A program made the position numbers and the translations under genes. Under the pieces are notes generated by a model, which had not been told where the DNA came from, ran no database searches, and saw nothing but the letters and a program-made list of their open reading frames with translations. From assembly GCA_050951005.1 (NCBI GenBank), contig JBMNIP010000001.1, forward strand, positions 186,001 to 250,000: 64,000 bases of DNA, given 5' to 3'. Position 1 is the first letter of the stretch; the number at the start of each line of letters is the position of its first letter. This document shows positions 7,269-16,381 of the stretch, piece by piece. This DNA comes from UMGS1519 sp050951005. Lineage in GTDB: Bacteria; Actinomycetota; Coriobacteriia; Coriobacteriales; Eggerthellaceae.

Positions 7269-9746
7269 CTAGCCGAGAACCTCCGCGGCATAGCGGGCGC
7301 TTTCGGCGGCATCCTTCGCATAGAAGTCCGCTCCGACCATTTTCGCATATTCTTCGTTCAGCACGGCGCCGCCCACCATGATCTTGACGCCGGGCGCCTG
7401 GGCGTGCAGCAGCTCGATGGTCTCTTCCATGGCTTTGACCGTGGTGGTCATCAATGCCGACAAGCCGACGATCTTCACGTCGTGCTCGCGCACGCATTCC
7501 AGTACGGCTTGCGGATCCACGTCGCGGCCCAGGTCGATAACCCGGAAGCCGTAGTTCTCCAACAGCATCTTCACGATGTTCTTGCCGATGTCATGGATGT
7601 CCCCCTTGACGGTGGCTACGGCAATGGGGCCCTTGCCCGCATCCACGGTAGCGGATTTCGAACGGATGATGTCGAAGCCCGCTTTGGCGGCCTCGGCGGA
7701 AGCCATCAGCTGCGGCAGGAAGAACGTGCCCCTCTCGAAACGGTCGCCGACTTCGTCAAGCGCGGGGATCAGGTGCTTGTTGATGACGCTCATTGCGTCT
7801 TCGGCGGCAAGCAGCTCCTCGGTCGCGGCGGGCACGGGTCCTTTGTTTCCCGCGATTACCAGCCGGTAGAGCTCGGAAGCGTTGCCGTCGGCATGTTCGG
7901 AATCGGATGCCCCCTGGTCGGCGGCGGTCGAACCGTCGGTTCGGGCGGCCGGTACCGTCGTGCTTACCGTACGGTTCGCGTAGGCGGCGATATAGCTCTG
8001 GGCGTTCTCGTCCTGGGCGCATAGCACGCGCCAGGTATCCACCACCTCGCGGTAGCGGTCGGCGAGCGGATTGAGGATCGGCAGGTCCAGGCCGGCGGAG
8101 AAAGCAGCGGCAAGGAATGTGCCGTTCACAATCGGGCGTGCCGGCAGCCCGAAGCTGATATTGGAGACGCCGAGCACGGTGCGGCATCCCAGTCGGGTTT
8201 TCACCATATTCACGGCACGAAGGATCTCGGCGACCTCGCGCTGGTTCGTGGAAGCGGACATGACCAGGCAGTCGATGAAGATGTTCTGGCGGGGGATCCC
8301 ATAGCGCTCGGCGGTTTCCACGATACGTTGGGCGATGGCGAAACGCTCCTCGGCAGTGGGCGGGATGCCGTTCTCGTCGAGCGTCAGGCCGACCACGGCG
8401 CAGCCATAATGCTTCACGATGGGCAGGATGGCCTGCAGGTTCTCCGCCTTCCCGTTGACGGAGTTGATCAGCGGCTTGCCGGCATAGCATCGCACGGCCG
8501 CCTCGACGGCGACCGGGTCCGACGAATCGATCTGCAGCGGCAGGCCGCATACGCCTTGGATTTCCTTCACCAGGCTGACCAGGGTGGCCGCCTCGTCGAT
8601 TTCGGGCAGCCCCGCATTCACGTCCAGCAGATCGGCGCCGGCATCGGCCTGTGAGATGGCCTCGCCCACCACGTAGTCGTAATCGCGGTTGCGCAGCGCC
8701 TCCTTCAGCTTCGGCTTGCCGGTGGGGTTGATACGCTCGCCAATCACCCCTACCTCGCGGCCGCGGAGCACTACCGCCTGCTGGGCGCTCGTCAGGGCAC
8801 AGGGCTGTTCGGGCACGCTGCGATGGGGCGTCCGACCGGCGATGAGCTGCGCTTCGCGGGCGATGTAGTCGGGGTCCGTGCCGCAGCATCCGCCGATGAC
8901 GGTGACGCCCTGGCGCACCATGGAGGCAACGGCCTGCGAGTAGGCTTCGGGGGTGATGGAGTAGACGGTTCGGCCTTCCTCGATGCGGGGAAGGCCGGCG
9001 TTCGCCTGCACCATCACGGGGCAGGTGGCCACGGAAAGCATCTCGCCCACAAGGGGGACCAGCGCATCGGGGCCCAGCGAGCAATTCACCCCGAGCGCGT
9101 TCACCCCGAGCGCCGATAGCGTCAGGGCCGCGACGGTGGGACTGGTGCCCAAGAACGTGCGGCCCGTCTCGTCGAAGGTCATGGTGGCGAAAATGGGCAG
9201 GTCGCTGTTCTCCTTGCAGGCCAGGATCGCGGCCTTGATCTCAAGCAAGTCGGTCATCGTCTCGATGATGAACAGGTCGGCACCGTGCGCATCGGCCGCG
9301 CGGGCCTGTTCAGCGAACAGATCATAGGCCTCGTCGAAGGACAGGGTTCCCATCGGTTCCAGCAGGGCGCCGGTAGGGCCGATGTCGGCTGCCACGTAAC
9401 GGGCACCCGAAGCCTTCGCGCAGGCGATGGCCGCAGCGAAGATGTCGTCCACCGACGCGGCGCCGCCGAGCTTGCGGGCATTGGCACCGAAGGTGTTCGA
9501 GGTCACGACCTCGCTGCCCGCCTCCACGTATTCGCGATGGATCGCGGTGATGCTTTCGGGATCGGACAGGCACAGCAGCTCGGGAAGTTCGCCTGCCTTC
9601 AGCTTGCGGCGCTGCAGCATGGTGCCCATGGCACCATCCAACAGCAGGTAGTCCTGCCCGCGCAGGACGCGTGCCAGGTGCTCGTCGGGCGTTCGCACGT
9701 CGTTGCGGTTGCGCGGCGTTACGGCTCCGCTGGTTATCGGTAGCAT
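7269..9746 (-). CDS. metH: Cobalamin-dependent methionine synthase lacking the reactivation domain
   Basis: 825 residues from the ATG at 9746, which has an AAAGG upstream; an upstream in-frame ATG at 9773 is less likely. MetH transfers the methyl group of methyl-THF to homocysteine through methylcobalamin. In order: a homocysteine-binding domain (DGAMGTMLQ at the start, zinc-ligand GGCCGTD near 290), a pterin-binding domain (GERINPTGKPKL), a cap domain, and a B12-binding domain with the DxHxxG motif in KGDIHDIGKNIV. The protein stops after the B12 domain. The S-adenosylmethionine-dependent reactivation domain found at the C-terminus of E. coli MetH is supplied by the adjacent gene. Confidence 0.95.
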   Translation of the reverse strand: MLPITSGAVTPRNRNDVRTPDEHLARVLRGQDYLLLDGAMGTMLQRRKLKAGELPELLCLSDPESITAIHREYVEAGSEVVTSNTFGANARKLGGAASVDDIFAAAIACAKASGARYVAADIGPTGALLEPMGTLSFDEAYDLFAEQARAADAHGADLFIIETMTDLLEIKAAILACKENSDLPIFATMTFDETGRTFLGTSPTVAALTLSALGVNALGVNCSLGPDALVPLVGEMLSVATCPVMVQANAGLPRIEEGRTVYSITPEAYSQAVASMVRQGVTVIGGCCGTDPDYIAREAQLIAGRTPHRSVPEQPCALTSAQQAVVLRGREVGVIGERINPTGKPKLKEALRNRDYDYVVGEAISQADAGADLLDVNAGLPEIDEAATLVSLVKEIQGVCGLPLQIDSSDPVAVEAAVRCYAGKPLINSVNGKAENLQAILPIVKHYGCAVVGLTLDENGIPPTAEERFAIAQRIVETAERYGIPRQNIFIDCLVMSASTNQREVAEILRAVNMVKTRLGCRTVLGVSNISFGLPARPIVNGTFLAAAFSAGLDLPILNPLADRYREVVDTWRVLCAQDENAQSYIAAYANRTVSTTVPAARTDGSTAADQGASDSEHADGNASELYRLVIAGNKGPVPAATEELLAAEDAMSVINKHLIPALDEVGDRFERGTFFLPQLMASAEAAKAGFDIIRSKSATVDAGKGPIAVATVKGDIHDIGKNIVKMLLENYGFRVIDLGRDVDPQAVLECVREHDVKIVGLSALMTTTVKAMEETIELLHAQAPGVKIMVGGAVLNEEYAKMVGADFYAKDAAESARYAAEVLG

Positions 9747-10432
9747 TGGGTGCCTGCCTTTCTCAGATTGCAATAGGGGGCGAAATTGCAGTGCGCGCAG
9801 GAACGCCTGTCATCCTGCGGCGTATCGAACAGCCCCACGAATGCGGTCACGCTTTTCGCGGGAAGCAGCAGATTCGTGTCGGTGACAGTGATGCCCAGGC
9901 GCTTATCCGCGTCCAGCACGCGAATGATAGCGGGCTGCAGGGAAAGCGGCAAGTCGCCGTAGCCGGGGCTGAAGCGCCAGTTGCACCACAGGTCGTGTGC
10001 CTTCGCCTCTTCGACGATGCGCGCGTTGCAGGCATCGGCCACCGATTCGACGAACGCCGAGCCGGCGGCGCCGTAGATGGCGGCATCCAAGCCATTTGTC
10101 GCCGACAGCCGGCGAAGCTCGCGTTCGTTTCCCAACCCTGCGGTGGCGGCCAGCACGGCAACCTGCTCGGCACCTTTCAGGTGGGCATAGATATCCGAGC
10201 CCGTCAGCACTAGCGTGGTGCCGGTCAGGCGGATATCGCCTCGCGTGTCATCGGCGGGGAAGATACGGTACGTGAAGCCCGGGTTGGACGTGCGCTCGCA
10301 GCGCGCGCACAGCTCTTCGATGCGGTCGGTGAGCCCGGGGGTTATCTCTTGTCCGCCGTAGCCCAGGTAGTGCAGCGCTTCTTCGCGTTTGACCCGGTAA
10401 TTCGATTGTCCGGTTTCGGTACGGGATTCCAT
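9734..10432 (-). CDS. Stand-alone MetH reactivation-domain protein
   Basis: 232 residues. It resembles the C-terminal activation domain of MetH, which binds AdoMet and remethylates cob(II)alamin. The signature RFSPGYGDLPLSLQ and the following LGITVTDTNLLLPAKSV match that domain. It ends with a cysteine-rich tail (CAHCNFAPYC, then a final Cys) that might hold a metal or Fe-S site; such a tail is absent from E. coli MetH. The gene overlaps the metH start by 13 bp and lies 18 bp after metF, so the three are probably translated from one message. The product presumably acts in trans on MetH. Confidence 0.88.
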   Translation of the reverse strand: MESRTETGQSNYRVKREEALHYLGYGGQEITPGLTDRIEELCARCERTSNPGFTYRIFPADDTRGDIRLTGTTLVLTGSDIYAHLKGAEQVAVLAATAGLGNERELRRLSATNGLDAAIYGAAGSAFVESVADACNARIVEEAKAHDLWCNWRFSPGYGDLPLSLQPAIIRVLDADKRLGITVTDTNLLLPAKSVTAFVGLFDTPQDDRRSCAHCNFAPYCNLRKAGTQCYR

Positions 10433-10450
10433 GAAAGGCAGAGGGGCTCC

Positions 10451-11305
10451 TTACAGGTAGGGGCGTATGTTCCCGTAGATCTCCCGGGCGGTTTCGGCAT
10501 TGTTCATCGAATAGATGTGCAGGCCGTCGACGCCGTGCTCGGCCAGGCCGATCAGCTGGCGGCTGGCGTATTCGATGCCGGCCTTGCGCAGGTCGTCAGG
10601 GTTGTTCTCATAGCGCGCAAGCATTTTCACCAGACCCGAGGGAAGGCTGGCGCCGCACATGAATACCATGCGCGTCACCTGCGATTTGGAAGTCACCGGC
10701 ATGATGCCGAACTCGATGGGCACCTTGATGCGCGCCGCCCGGCATTCGTCCAGGAACTTGTACGCGTAGCGGTTGTCGAAGAACAGCTGGGACACGAAGA
10801 ACTGAGCGCCGGCGTCCTGCTTCTGCTTCAGGTAGCGCACGCTCTCCTTCAGGTCGATGCAGTCCACATGCCCCTCCGGATAGCAGGCGGCCCCCACGCA
10901 GAAGCCCGCTTCGCGCAGTTCGGGAATCATGTCCTTGGCAAAGCGGTAATCCTTTACCGTGCGGTCGGGGCCCAGGTCGCCTCGCAGCGCCAGTACGTTC
11001 TCGATACCGCGCTCCCTCATCTGCGCGATGTTGCGGGCGATGGAGTCCCTTGTGGCGCCAGCGCAGGTCAGATGCGCCATCATGGTAAGGCCCAGCTCCC
11101 GCTGGCCCATGTCGGCGATCTCCACGGTGCGCTCGGAGTTTCCCGATCCGCCGGCTGAATAGGTGACGGAGACGAAGGCCGGGTCGAGCGCGGCCAGGCC
11201 CTGCAGCACGGTACGGGCCTCGTCCAGTGGGAGGTCGCCCTTCGGCGGGAAGATCTCGTAGGATACCGGGATGGTATCGGTTCCGTAGATATCGGTGATG
11301 CGCAT
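10451..11305 (-). CDS. metF: 5,10-methylenetetrahydrofolate reductase
   Basis: 284 residues, normal for bacterial MetF. It reduces methylene-THF to methyl-THF, the methyl donor used by MetH. Family features include YEIFPPKGD at the N-terminus, FVSVTYSAGGS, the MAHLTCAG motif and RGIENVLALRGD, followed by the FFVSQLFFD segment. GCGAGGAG precedes the ATG. It is first in the minus-strand metF-activator-metH-HIT cluster and diverges from the B12-riboswitch operon. Confidence 0.95.
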   Translation of the reverse strand: MRITDIYGTDTIPVSYEIFPPKGDLPLDEARTVLQGLAALDPAFVSVTYSAGGSGNSERTVEIADMGQRELGLTMMAHLTCAGATRDSIARNIAQMRERGIENVLALRGDLGPDRTVKDYRFAKDMIPELREAGFCVGAACYPEGHVDCIDLKESVRYLKQKQDAGAQFFVSQLFFDNRYAYKFLDECRAARIKVPIEFGIMPVTSKSQVTRMVFMCGASLPSGLVKMLARYENNPDDLRKAGIEYASRQLIGLAEHGVDGLHIYSMNNAETAREIYGNIRPYL

Positions 11306-11566
11306 GGCATGCTCCTCGCTTACAGGCGGATGCCGCCGCGGCGGCTTCGCATCTGCGTTTCGTGCAGGTATCGGTAGTGGTTATGCAGCAGATTCTACTC
11401 TGACTGCGTGCGCCGTGCCATGTGCTGCGCGCGGATTCCACGGCGGGAGGCAGTGGGTAATTGCCTGCTCTGCCTGCGGTAATAACCAGATATCGGCAAT
11501 TGATATGACCAATCGGCATCGAAACGGGAACGGTCGGCAGCGGGCGGCAACCGTCAGCGCCTGTTT

Positions 11567-11575
11567 TGCTAAGAT
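11567..11575 (+). promoter_or_regulatory. Extended -10 promoter for the cobalamin-uptake operon
   Basis: TGCTAAGAT fits an extended -10 element (TGn plus a TATAAT-like hexamer) about 25 bp before the riboswitch aptamer. No convincing -35 hexamer is visible at 17 bp, as is common for extended -10 promoters. Confidence 0.4.
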
Positions 11576-11599
11576 ACCTTGATGTAGACAATGGCCATA

Positions 11600-11764
11600 G
11601 ATGGTTGCATCAGGCAAGGTGCCGGGGATAGAGGAATGCCCCGAGGGGAATGCAGGTGAGAATCCTGCGCTATACCAGTAACCGTATGTGCCGACGGGCG
11701 GAGAATCGGGTTCCATGCCGGAACGCGCCGTACCGGATGACGCGAAGTCGGAATACCTGCCATC
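11600..11764 (+). promoter_or_regulatory. Cobalamin riboswitch
   Basis: The sequence carries the conserved B12-riboswitch elements in order: AGGTGCC, then GGGAATGCAGGTGAGAATCC with the paired CTGCGC (the B12 box), a middle arm, and AAGTCGGAATACCTGCC at the 3' side. GATGG at the 5' end pairs with CCATC at the 3' end to close the aptamer. The GGGAGG ribosome-binding site of the first gene lies only about 16 nt downstream, which suggests translational control, with B12 repressing the operon. The rest of the 11306-11789 gap shows no gene. Confidence 0.93.
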
Positions 11765-11789
11765 ACGTTCTAGAGCCCTGGGAGGTACT

Positions 11790-13094
11790 ATGCTTCATTC
11801 TGGAATCCTATTCAAATCGCGTACCGGCATCTTTGCGATTGCCGCCGCAATCGCGCTTGCCTTCCTGTTCTGCGGCACCGCTGCACCTGCGCAGGCTGCC
11901 ACGCCGGCTAAGGCGACCGTGTATGCCAGCGCGCAGCAGGGCAATGCCTTCACGGTAGTGCCGCAAAAAGTGACCGTCCGCGGGAACGAGGCCGAGAAAT
12001 TCGGCTACACCGACGGCGTGAAATCCGCAAAGGGCGTCACGCAGCTCGACGTCATCGTGAAGATGCACGAGCTGAAGTACGGCAAGAAGTTCACGAAGAA
12101 GACTGCAGGCAATTACCTGCAGGTATCGGAAGGCTATATCACTATGGCGTTTGGCCTCACCACCTATAACTGGGGAATTGCGGAGAATGCCCAATGCGCG
12201 GTCGATGAGAATTCCCAATATCAGTCATGGGGCTATACCGGGCTGTCTGTAAGCCAGGCAACGGTAGCCAAGAACGATTCGGTTACCGTATTCCTGTACC
12301 AGGACGCTAATGCTTGGTCTGATAACCTGACCTACTTCGCGCAGGGTGGCAAGTTCTCCGTTTCCGCAACGGGCTACACCGGCAAGAAGATCTCCTTGAG
12401 CGTCAAGCATCTGTCAAACTTCATGAGTAACGGCACAAAGAACGCCAAGGACCGTGCCGCGGCAACGTCCGCGGTTGCCAATGCCACGCTTGCCAAGGTG
12501 GGCAAGAACGGCAAGCTGAAAGCCATCAAGGGAGCGACGACCAATGCCAAGGGCGTCGCAAAGGTGTCCTTTAAGAAGCCCGGCACCTATCTGGTCTCGG
12601 CAAAGCCTGTCACGGGCGCCTATGCCACTTCCCCTTACGTCTTCGTCAAGGTGAGCGCGAGCAAGGGATATACGGTCAAGAAGGCGGGTGCAACCTATAC
12701 GGTCTCGAATGCCAAGAAGCATTACGTGACATTCAAGAAGGCCCCCAAGAAGGCCACGGTGAAGGTACCTGCCAAAATCAAGATCAACGGCACGTCCTAT
12801 AAGGTGACCAAGATCGCGTCGAAGGCGTTCAAGGGAAACAAGAAGATCACCAAGGTCGTCATCGGCAAGAACGTTGCCAAGATCGGCAAGAAGGCCTTCT
12901 CCCATACGCCGAAGCTGAAGACGGCAGTGGTCGGCACCAAGCATCTGGCAAAGGCAAAGTCCGTTAAGGGATCGTTTGCCACCTCGAACCTGAAGCATGC
13001 GCTGACCGTCAAGCATACGGTGGCGAAGAAGTACGTCGTCAAGTCCTTCACCAAGAAGAACCTGAAGACCCCGGTCGCCGTTAAAATCGCGTAG
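11790..13094 (+). CDS. Secreted protein with DUF4430-like domain, riboswitch-controlled
   Basis: 434 residues from the ATG at 11790 with GGGAGG five bases upstream. A signal peptide (about 1-36, cleavage near AQAAT) is followed by a region (about 40-190) resembling the transcobalamin-like DUF4430 fold: GVTQLDVIVKMHEL, AVDENSQYQSWGYTG and NDSVTVFLYQDANAWSDN. A beta-sandwich-like stretch (NAKGVAKVSFKKPGTYLVSA, about 250-290) comes next. The C-terminus is the lysine-rich BspA-type module (AKIKINGTSYKV, KAF repeats). It is the first gene behind the cobalamin riboswitch, so capture of B12 at the cell surface is the favoured role. That is inference; no structure or binding residue is proven. Confidence 0.8.
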   Translation: MLHSGILFKSRTGIFAIAAAIALAFLFCGTAAPAQAATPAKATVYASAQQGNAFTVVPQKVTVRGNEAEKFGYTDGVKSAKGVTQLDVIVKMHELKYGKKFTKKTAGNYLQVSEGYITMAFGLTTYNWGIAENAQCAVDENSQYQSWGYTGLSVSQATVAKNDSVTVFLYQDANAWSDNLTYFAQGGKFSVSATGYTGKKISLSVKHLSNFMSNGTKNAKDRAAATSAVANATLAKVGKNGKLKAIKGATTNAKGVAKVSFKKPGTYLVSAKPVTGAYATSPYVFVKVSASKGYTVKKAGATYTVSNAKKHYVTFKKAPKKATVKVPAKIKINGTSYKVTKIASKAFKGNKKITKVVIGKNVAKIGKKAFSHTPKLKTAVVGTKHLAKAKSVKGSFATSNLKHALTVKHTVAKKYVVKSFTKKNLKTPVAVKIA

Positions 13095-13124
13095 CATCGG
13101 GAATCTCCCACATTATCGAGGGCG

Positions 13125-13153
13125 GGATGCCGTGCCGTTCGGGCACGGCATCC
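13125..13153 (+). promoter_or_regulatory. Intercistronic 12-bp stem-loop
   Basis: GGATGCCGTGCC and its exact complement flank a five-base loop, 30 bp after the first gene of the B12 operon. There is no following T-run, so it may be a processing or stabilising hairpin, or a weak terminator that lowers expression of downstream genes. It overlaps an in-frame ATG at 13127, which argues against that ATG as a start. Confidence 0.6.
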
Positions 13154-13198
13154 TGTGTCGTGTCGAATGATCGAGTGTCCGCAAAGGGGGTGCAGGCC

Positions 13199-14479
13199 GT
13201 GAGCCGCACGTCGAACCGCAATCGTGCGCGCAACATCGCGATGGTGGCGCTTGCCGCCGTCATCGTTGTGGCGGGCATCCTGTTCGTGCTGGACATGCGC
13301 GGCATCGTCGACTTCAATGCCGCGGCCACGCCCTACACCACGGAGGCGAAGGAAGGCGACGCCAACATTCAGCGCGCGGGCGTTACCTACCAGCTGGATG
13401 AGGGGGCCGGCCTGCGCCAAGACGACCAGGTGGAGACGCTTGCCGATTCGAGTATCGCCGTGACAGGCGACGGGAAGGGCCGTGTCGCCCTTGACGCGGA
13501 GACGAAGCTCTCGGTACAGGCGGATGGCCTTCGCCTTGATGAGGGCGGGCTCTTCTGCCGGGCGCAATCGGGGCAGACGCTGTCGCTGTCCACGGTCCAA
13601 ACCAGCCTAACGGCCTCAGACGCGTTGTTCGTGCTGACCGCTGAAACGGGCTCGACGCAGATCCTGATGCTGGCCGGAAAGCTCTCGCTCGCCGACGGGA
13701 CGGAGCTTTCGGCTGGACAGGCGGCCGTATTCACCGAGGGGCAGGATAAGCCCCAGATCCGCTCTTCGTTCGGTGCGGCGCAGCTCGACGATTTCATGTT
13801 GGAGCAGGCCCAACAGGTCATCGAAGAAGGTACTTCGCTTTCGCTTGGCACGAAAGCCATAAAGAAGGCGGAAAAGAAGCGCGCGCAGGCAAAGGCGGCC
13901 GGTGCGGCCAAGAAGCGGGGGACGGTCTCTACCGACAAGGCGCAGGGCAACGGTTCGTCCGATGCGTCGTCAGATACATCCGGATCCGATACTGTGTCCT
14001 CCGACACGAAATCCGGTTCCTCGGGAAAGAGCGCTTCCGCCGCGTCCTCTTCCCCTGCGAAGGCGAAAAAGAAAAAATCCGCGGGTGCCGGGCAGGTGAC
14101 GATCCAGATCCGCTGCGACACCATCCTGCATCATAAGAAGAACCTGGCTGCCGGTAAGAGCAAATATGTGCCGGCCAACGGCGTGATCCTCGGTACCACC
14201 ACGGTTACCTTCGCCAAGGGCGACACCGTTTTGGACGTGCTCAAAGCCGCGTGCCGAAGTGCGGGCATTCCCTTGGAATACCAATACGCGCCCGTGTACG
14301 ACTCGTATTACATCGAGGGCGTCAACAACCTGTATGAGAAGGATTGCGGCGAGCAATCCGGCTGGGTCTATCAGGTGAACGGGTGGACGCCGAATGTGGG
14401 CTGCTCGCAATACAAGGTTTCCGACGGCGACGCTATCGTCTGGGCGTACAGCTGCGAGAACTACGGAGAGGACGTCTAG
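13199..14479 (+). CDS. Membrane-anchored FecR-like/DUF4430 protein
   Basis: 426 residues from a GTG at 13199, chosen because AAAGGGGGTG lies just upstream. An N-terminal membrane anchor (about 14-37) precedes a FecR-like beta domain (about 45-200; VETLADSSIAVTGDG, LRLDEGGLFCRA). A Lys- and Ser-rich linker (about 215-300) leads to a canonical C-terminal DUF4430 domain: GDTVLDVLKAAC, SGWVYQVNGWTPNVGCSQY and SDGDAIVWAYS. DUF4430 shares the fold of the small B12-capping domain of intrinsic factor and transcobalamin. The position in a B12-riboswitch operon supports a corrinoid-binding role. FecR domains usually sense or signal, so the fusion is unusual. Confidence 0.82.
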   Translation: MSRTSNRNRARNIAMVALAAVIVVAGILFVLDMRGIVDFNAAATPYTTEAKEGDANIQRAGVTYQLDEGAGLRQDDQVETLADSSIAVTGDGKGRVALDAETKLSVQADGLRLDEGGLFCRAQSGQTLSLSTVQTSLTASDALFVLTAETGSTQILMLAGKLSLADGTELSAGQAAVFTEGQDKPQIRSSFGAAQLDDFMLEQAQQVIEEGTSLSLGTKAIKKAEKKRAQAKAAGAAKKRGTVSTDKAQGNGSSDASSDTSGSDTVSSDTKSGSSGKSASAASSSPAKAKKKKSAGAGQVTIQIRCDTILHHKKNLAAGKSKYVPANGVILGTTTVTFAKGDTVLDVLKAACRSAGIPLEYQYAPVYDSYYIEGVNNLYEKDCGEQSGWVYQVNGWTPNVGCSQYKVSDGDAIVWAYSCENYGEDV

Positions 14480-14482
14480 CCG

Positions 14483-16378
14483 ATGCACTCTCCGTTGACA
14501 GCCGTTCGGAAGGCGAAGGGGCGTCGGCTCCTTGCTGTGATGGCCCTGTGCCTGGTTGCGCTGTGGTGCCTGCCCCAAACGGCCCAGGCTGCCGACGCCG
14601 ACTGGCCGAGCTTCCGGGCCGATACGGCAAACAATGCGGTGACCTCGGCCCCGACGCCGACGACGGTCGAGCATGCTGCCGTGCGCTGGACGAAGTCCTT
14701 CGGCAGCAGCTGGGGGGATTCGCCGAGTCCTCCGATCATCGTGGGCAATTCGCTCATCATCATGTCGGGCACGACGATCAGCAAGGTCGATACCGCAACG
14801 GGCCGCACGATGGCAACCGGCACCATGGCAGCGGCGCCATCATTCGCCTACACGCCGGCAACCTATGCCGATGGCAAGATCTTCGTGTCCCTTTCCGACG
14901 GGACCATCCAGGCCTTCGATGCAACTACCCTCGAATCGCTGTGGGTCTATACCGACAAACGGGGCGGCCAAAGCTGGATTGCGCCTACCTATTCCGACGG
15001 CTGCGTCTATGGCGGCTTCTACCGTTCAGACACCGATGAGGCAAACTTCGTGTGTCTGGATGCGGAAGATGGCGATCCTGGGAAAACGGATGAATCCAAG
15101 ACGGACCGCTGGACGTATTCGGTATCCGGCGGTTTCTATTGGAGCAACCCGGTGGTCGTCGGCCATACGATCGTTATAGGAACCAATGGCAATCCGGGCA
15201 AAGTGGTCGCGCTCGACCGGGCCACCGGCAACGTGGTCTCCCGATGCTCGGTGAAAGGCTCCGTGCGCTCCAGCATCGTGCACGATGAACAGGCGGGTTG
15301 CATATACTTCACCACGACGGCGGGCTTGCTGTATTGCGTGAACGTCGATGCGTCCACGGGCAGGCTCTCGGCGTCGGCGCATGTGAGAATCGGTGCGCGG
15401 AGCACTTCGACGCCGGCATACTGTGGGGGACGGCTGTATGTGGGCGCCACGACAGCATCCGGCAAAGGTGCGCTCGTGGTGGTCGACACGCAAACCATGC
15501 AGGTCTGCTATCGCGTGAAGACGGACGGGCCGGTGCAGTCCTCGCCCGTCATCTCCACGGCCCACCTGGCCGATACCGGAAAACTTGCCGTGTACTTCAC
15601 GGTGAACGCGCCGCCCGGCGGCCTCTACTGCGTCAACGTATCGCCGAAGGCGCAGAAAGCGGGGCAGGCACAGCTTCAGCGCCTCTATGATGCCTACGGG
15701 CATGAGCAGTACTGCGTGTGCAGTGTTGCGGTGGCATCGGACGGAACCATTTTCTACAAGAACGATTCGGGAACGGTGTTCGCGCTGGAGCCGACGTCTG
15801 ACAAGCGGCATGAGCGGGCCGTTTCCCTGATCGAGGCCATCGGCACCGTGACCCGCCATTCAGGCGGTGCCATCACGGCGGCCCGGAAGGCCTACGATGC
15901 GCTGTCGCCTGCCGAGCAGGCGCGCATTCCGAATTACGGTACGCTGACGAAGGCCGAGCGCGCCTATGCCAACCTGCAGAAGAAGGCGAAGAACGCGAAC
16001 GCGTCGAAGAAGGCCGGAAGCACGCATGCGGGCAAGAAGCGGGCGGCCAAGGCGCGCAATGCGCAGGAAACGACGGCGGGGCAGAGGGCGAGCAGCCGAA
16101 GCGCAGACCAGGCGGCAAAGGGTGAGGATGGTGGTACTGCGAAGACCGCGAAGGCGGCCGCTGCCGAAAAGGCGAAGTCAAAGGCAAAGGCTGCGGCGAA
16201 GGATGGCAAGGTGCAACGGGATAGCGCGGCGACGGGGTCGAAGGCATCCGCTGCTACCCAGGCGCTTCCTGCAGACCAGCCCGCGTTTCCCTGGTGGTGG
16301 CTTGCTCTCATCGTTGCTGCGGCTGCAGTGCTGGCGGTGCTGCTTATAACGCGGCGCAACGGAAAGCCGGGGCGGTAG
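14483..16378 (+). CDS. Membrane-anchored PQQ-like beta-propeller protein
   Basis: 631 residues. A signal peptide (about 10-38, AQAAD) is followed by WPSFRADTANNAV, typical of the start of PQQ-like propellers. Repeating blades follow to about 430 (SLSDGTIQAFDATT, GKVVALDRATGNV, GLLYCVNVDASTGR, GALVVVDTQTMQ). A helical motif AARKAYDALSPAEQ (about 470-500) is also seen in the protein at 39177. An Ala/Lys-rich linker (about 505-595) leads to a C-terminal membrane helix WWWLALIVAAAAVLAV and a basic tail. No enzyme residues are evident; it is probably an extracellular scaffold or binding protein. It begins 4 bp after the preceding stop and ends 4 bp before ecfT. Confidence 0.8.
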   Translation: MHSPLTAVRKAKGRRLLAVMALCLVALWCLPQTAQAADADWPSFRADTANNAVTSAPTPTTVEHAAVRWTKSFGSSWGDSPSPPIIVGNSLIIMSGTTISKVDTATGRTMATGTMAAAPSFAYTPATYADGKIFVSLSDGTIQAFDATTLESLWVYTDKRGGQSWIAPTYSDGCVYGGFYRSDTDEANFVCLDAEDGDPGKTDESKTDRWTYSVSGGFYWSNPVVVGHTIVIGTNGNPGKVVALDRATGNVVSRCSVKGSVRSSIVHDEQAGCIYFTTTAGLLYCVNVDASTGRLSASAHVRIGARSTSTPAYCGGRLYVGATTASGKGALVVVDTQTMQVCYRVKTDGPVQSSPVISTAHLADTGKLAVYFTVNAPPGGLYCVNVSPKAQKAGQAQLQRLYDAYGHEQYCVCSVAVASDGTIFYKNDSGTVFALEPTSDKRHERAVSLIEAIGTVTRHSGGAITAARKAYDALSPAEQARIPNYGTLTKAERAYANLQKKAKNANASKKAGSTHAGKKRAAKARNAQETTAGQRASSRSADQAAKGEDGGTAKTAKAAAAEKAKSKAKAAAKDGKVQRDSAATGSKASAATQALPADQPAFPWWWLALIVAAAAVLAVLLITRRNGKPGR

Positions 16379-16381
16379 CCC

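Noticed and set aside
13127..13198. Upstream start codon for the FecR/DUF4430 protein
   Set aside because: The ATG at 13127 lies in a 12-bp hairpin stem with no ribosome-binding site; the GTG at 13199 has AAAGGGGGTG upstream.
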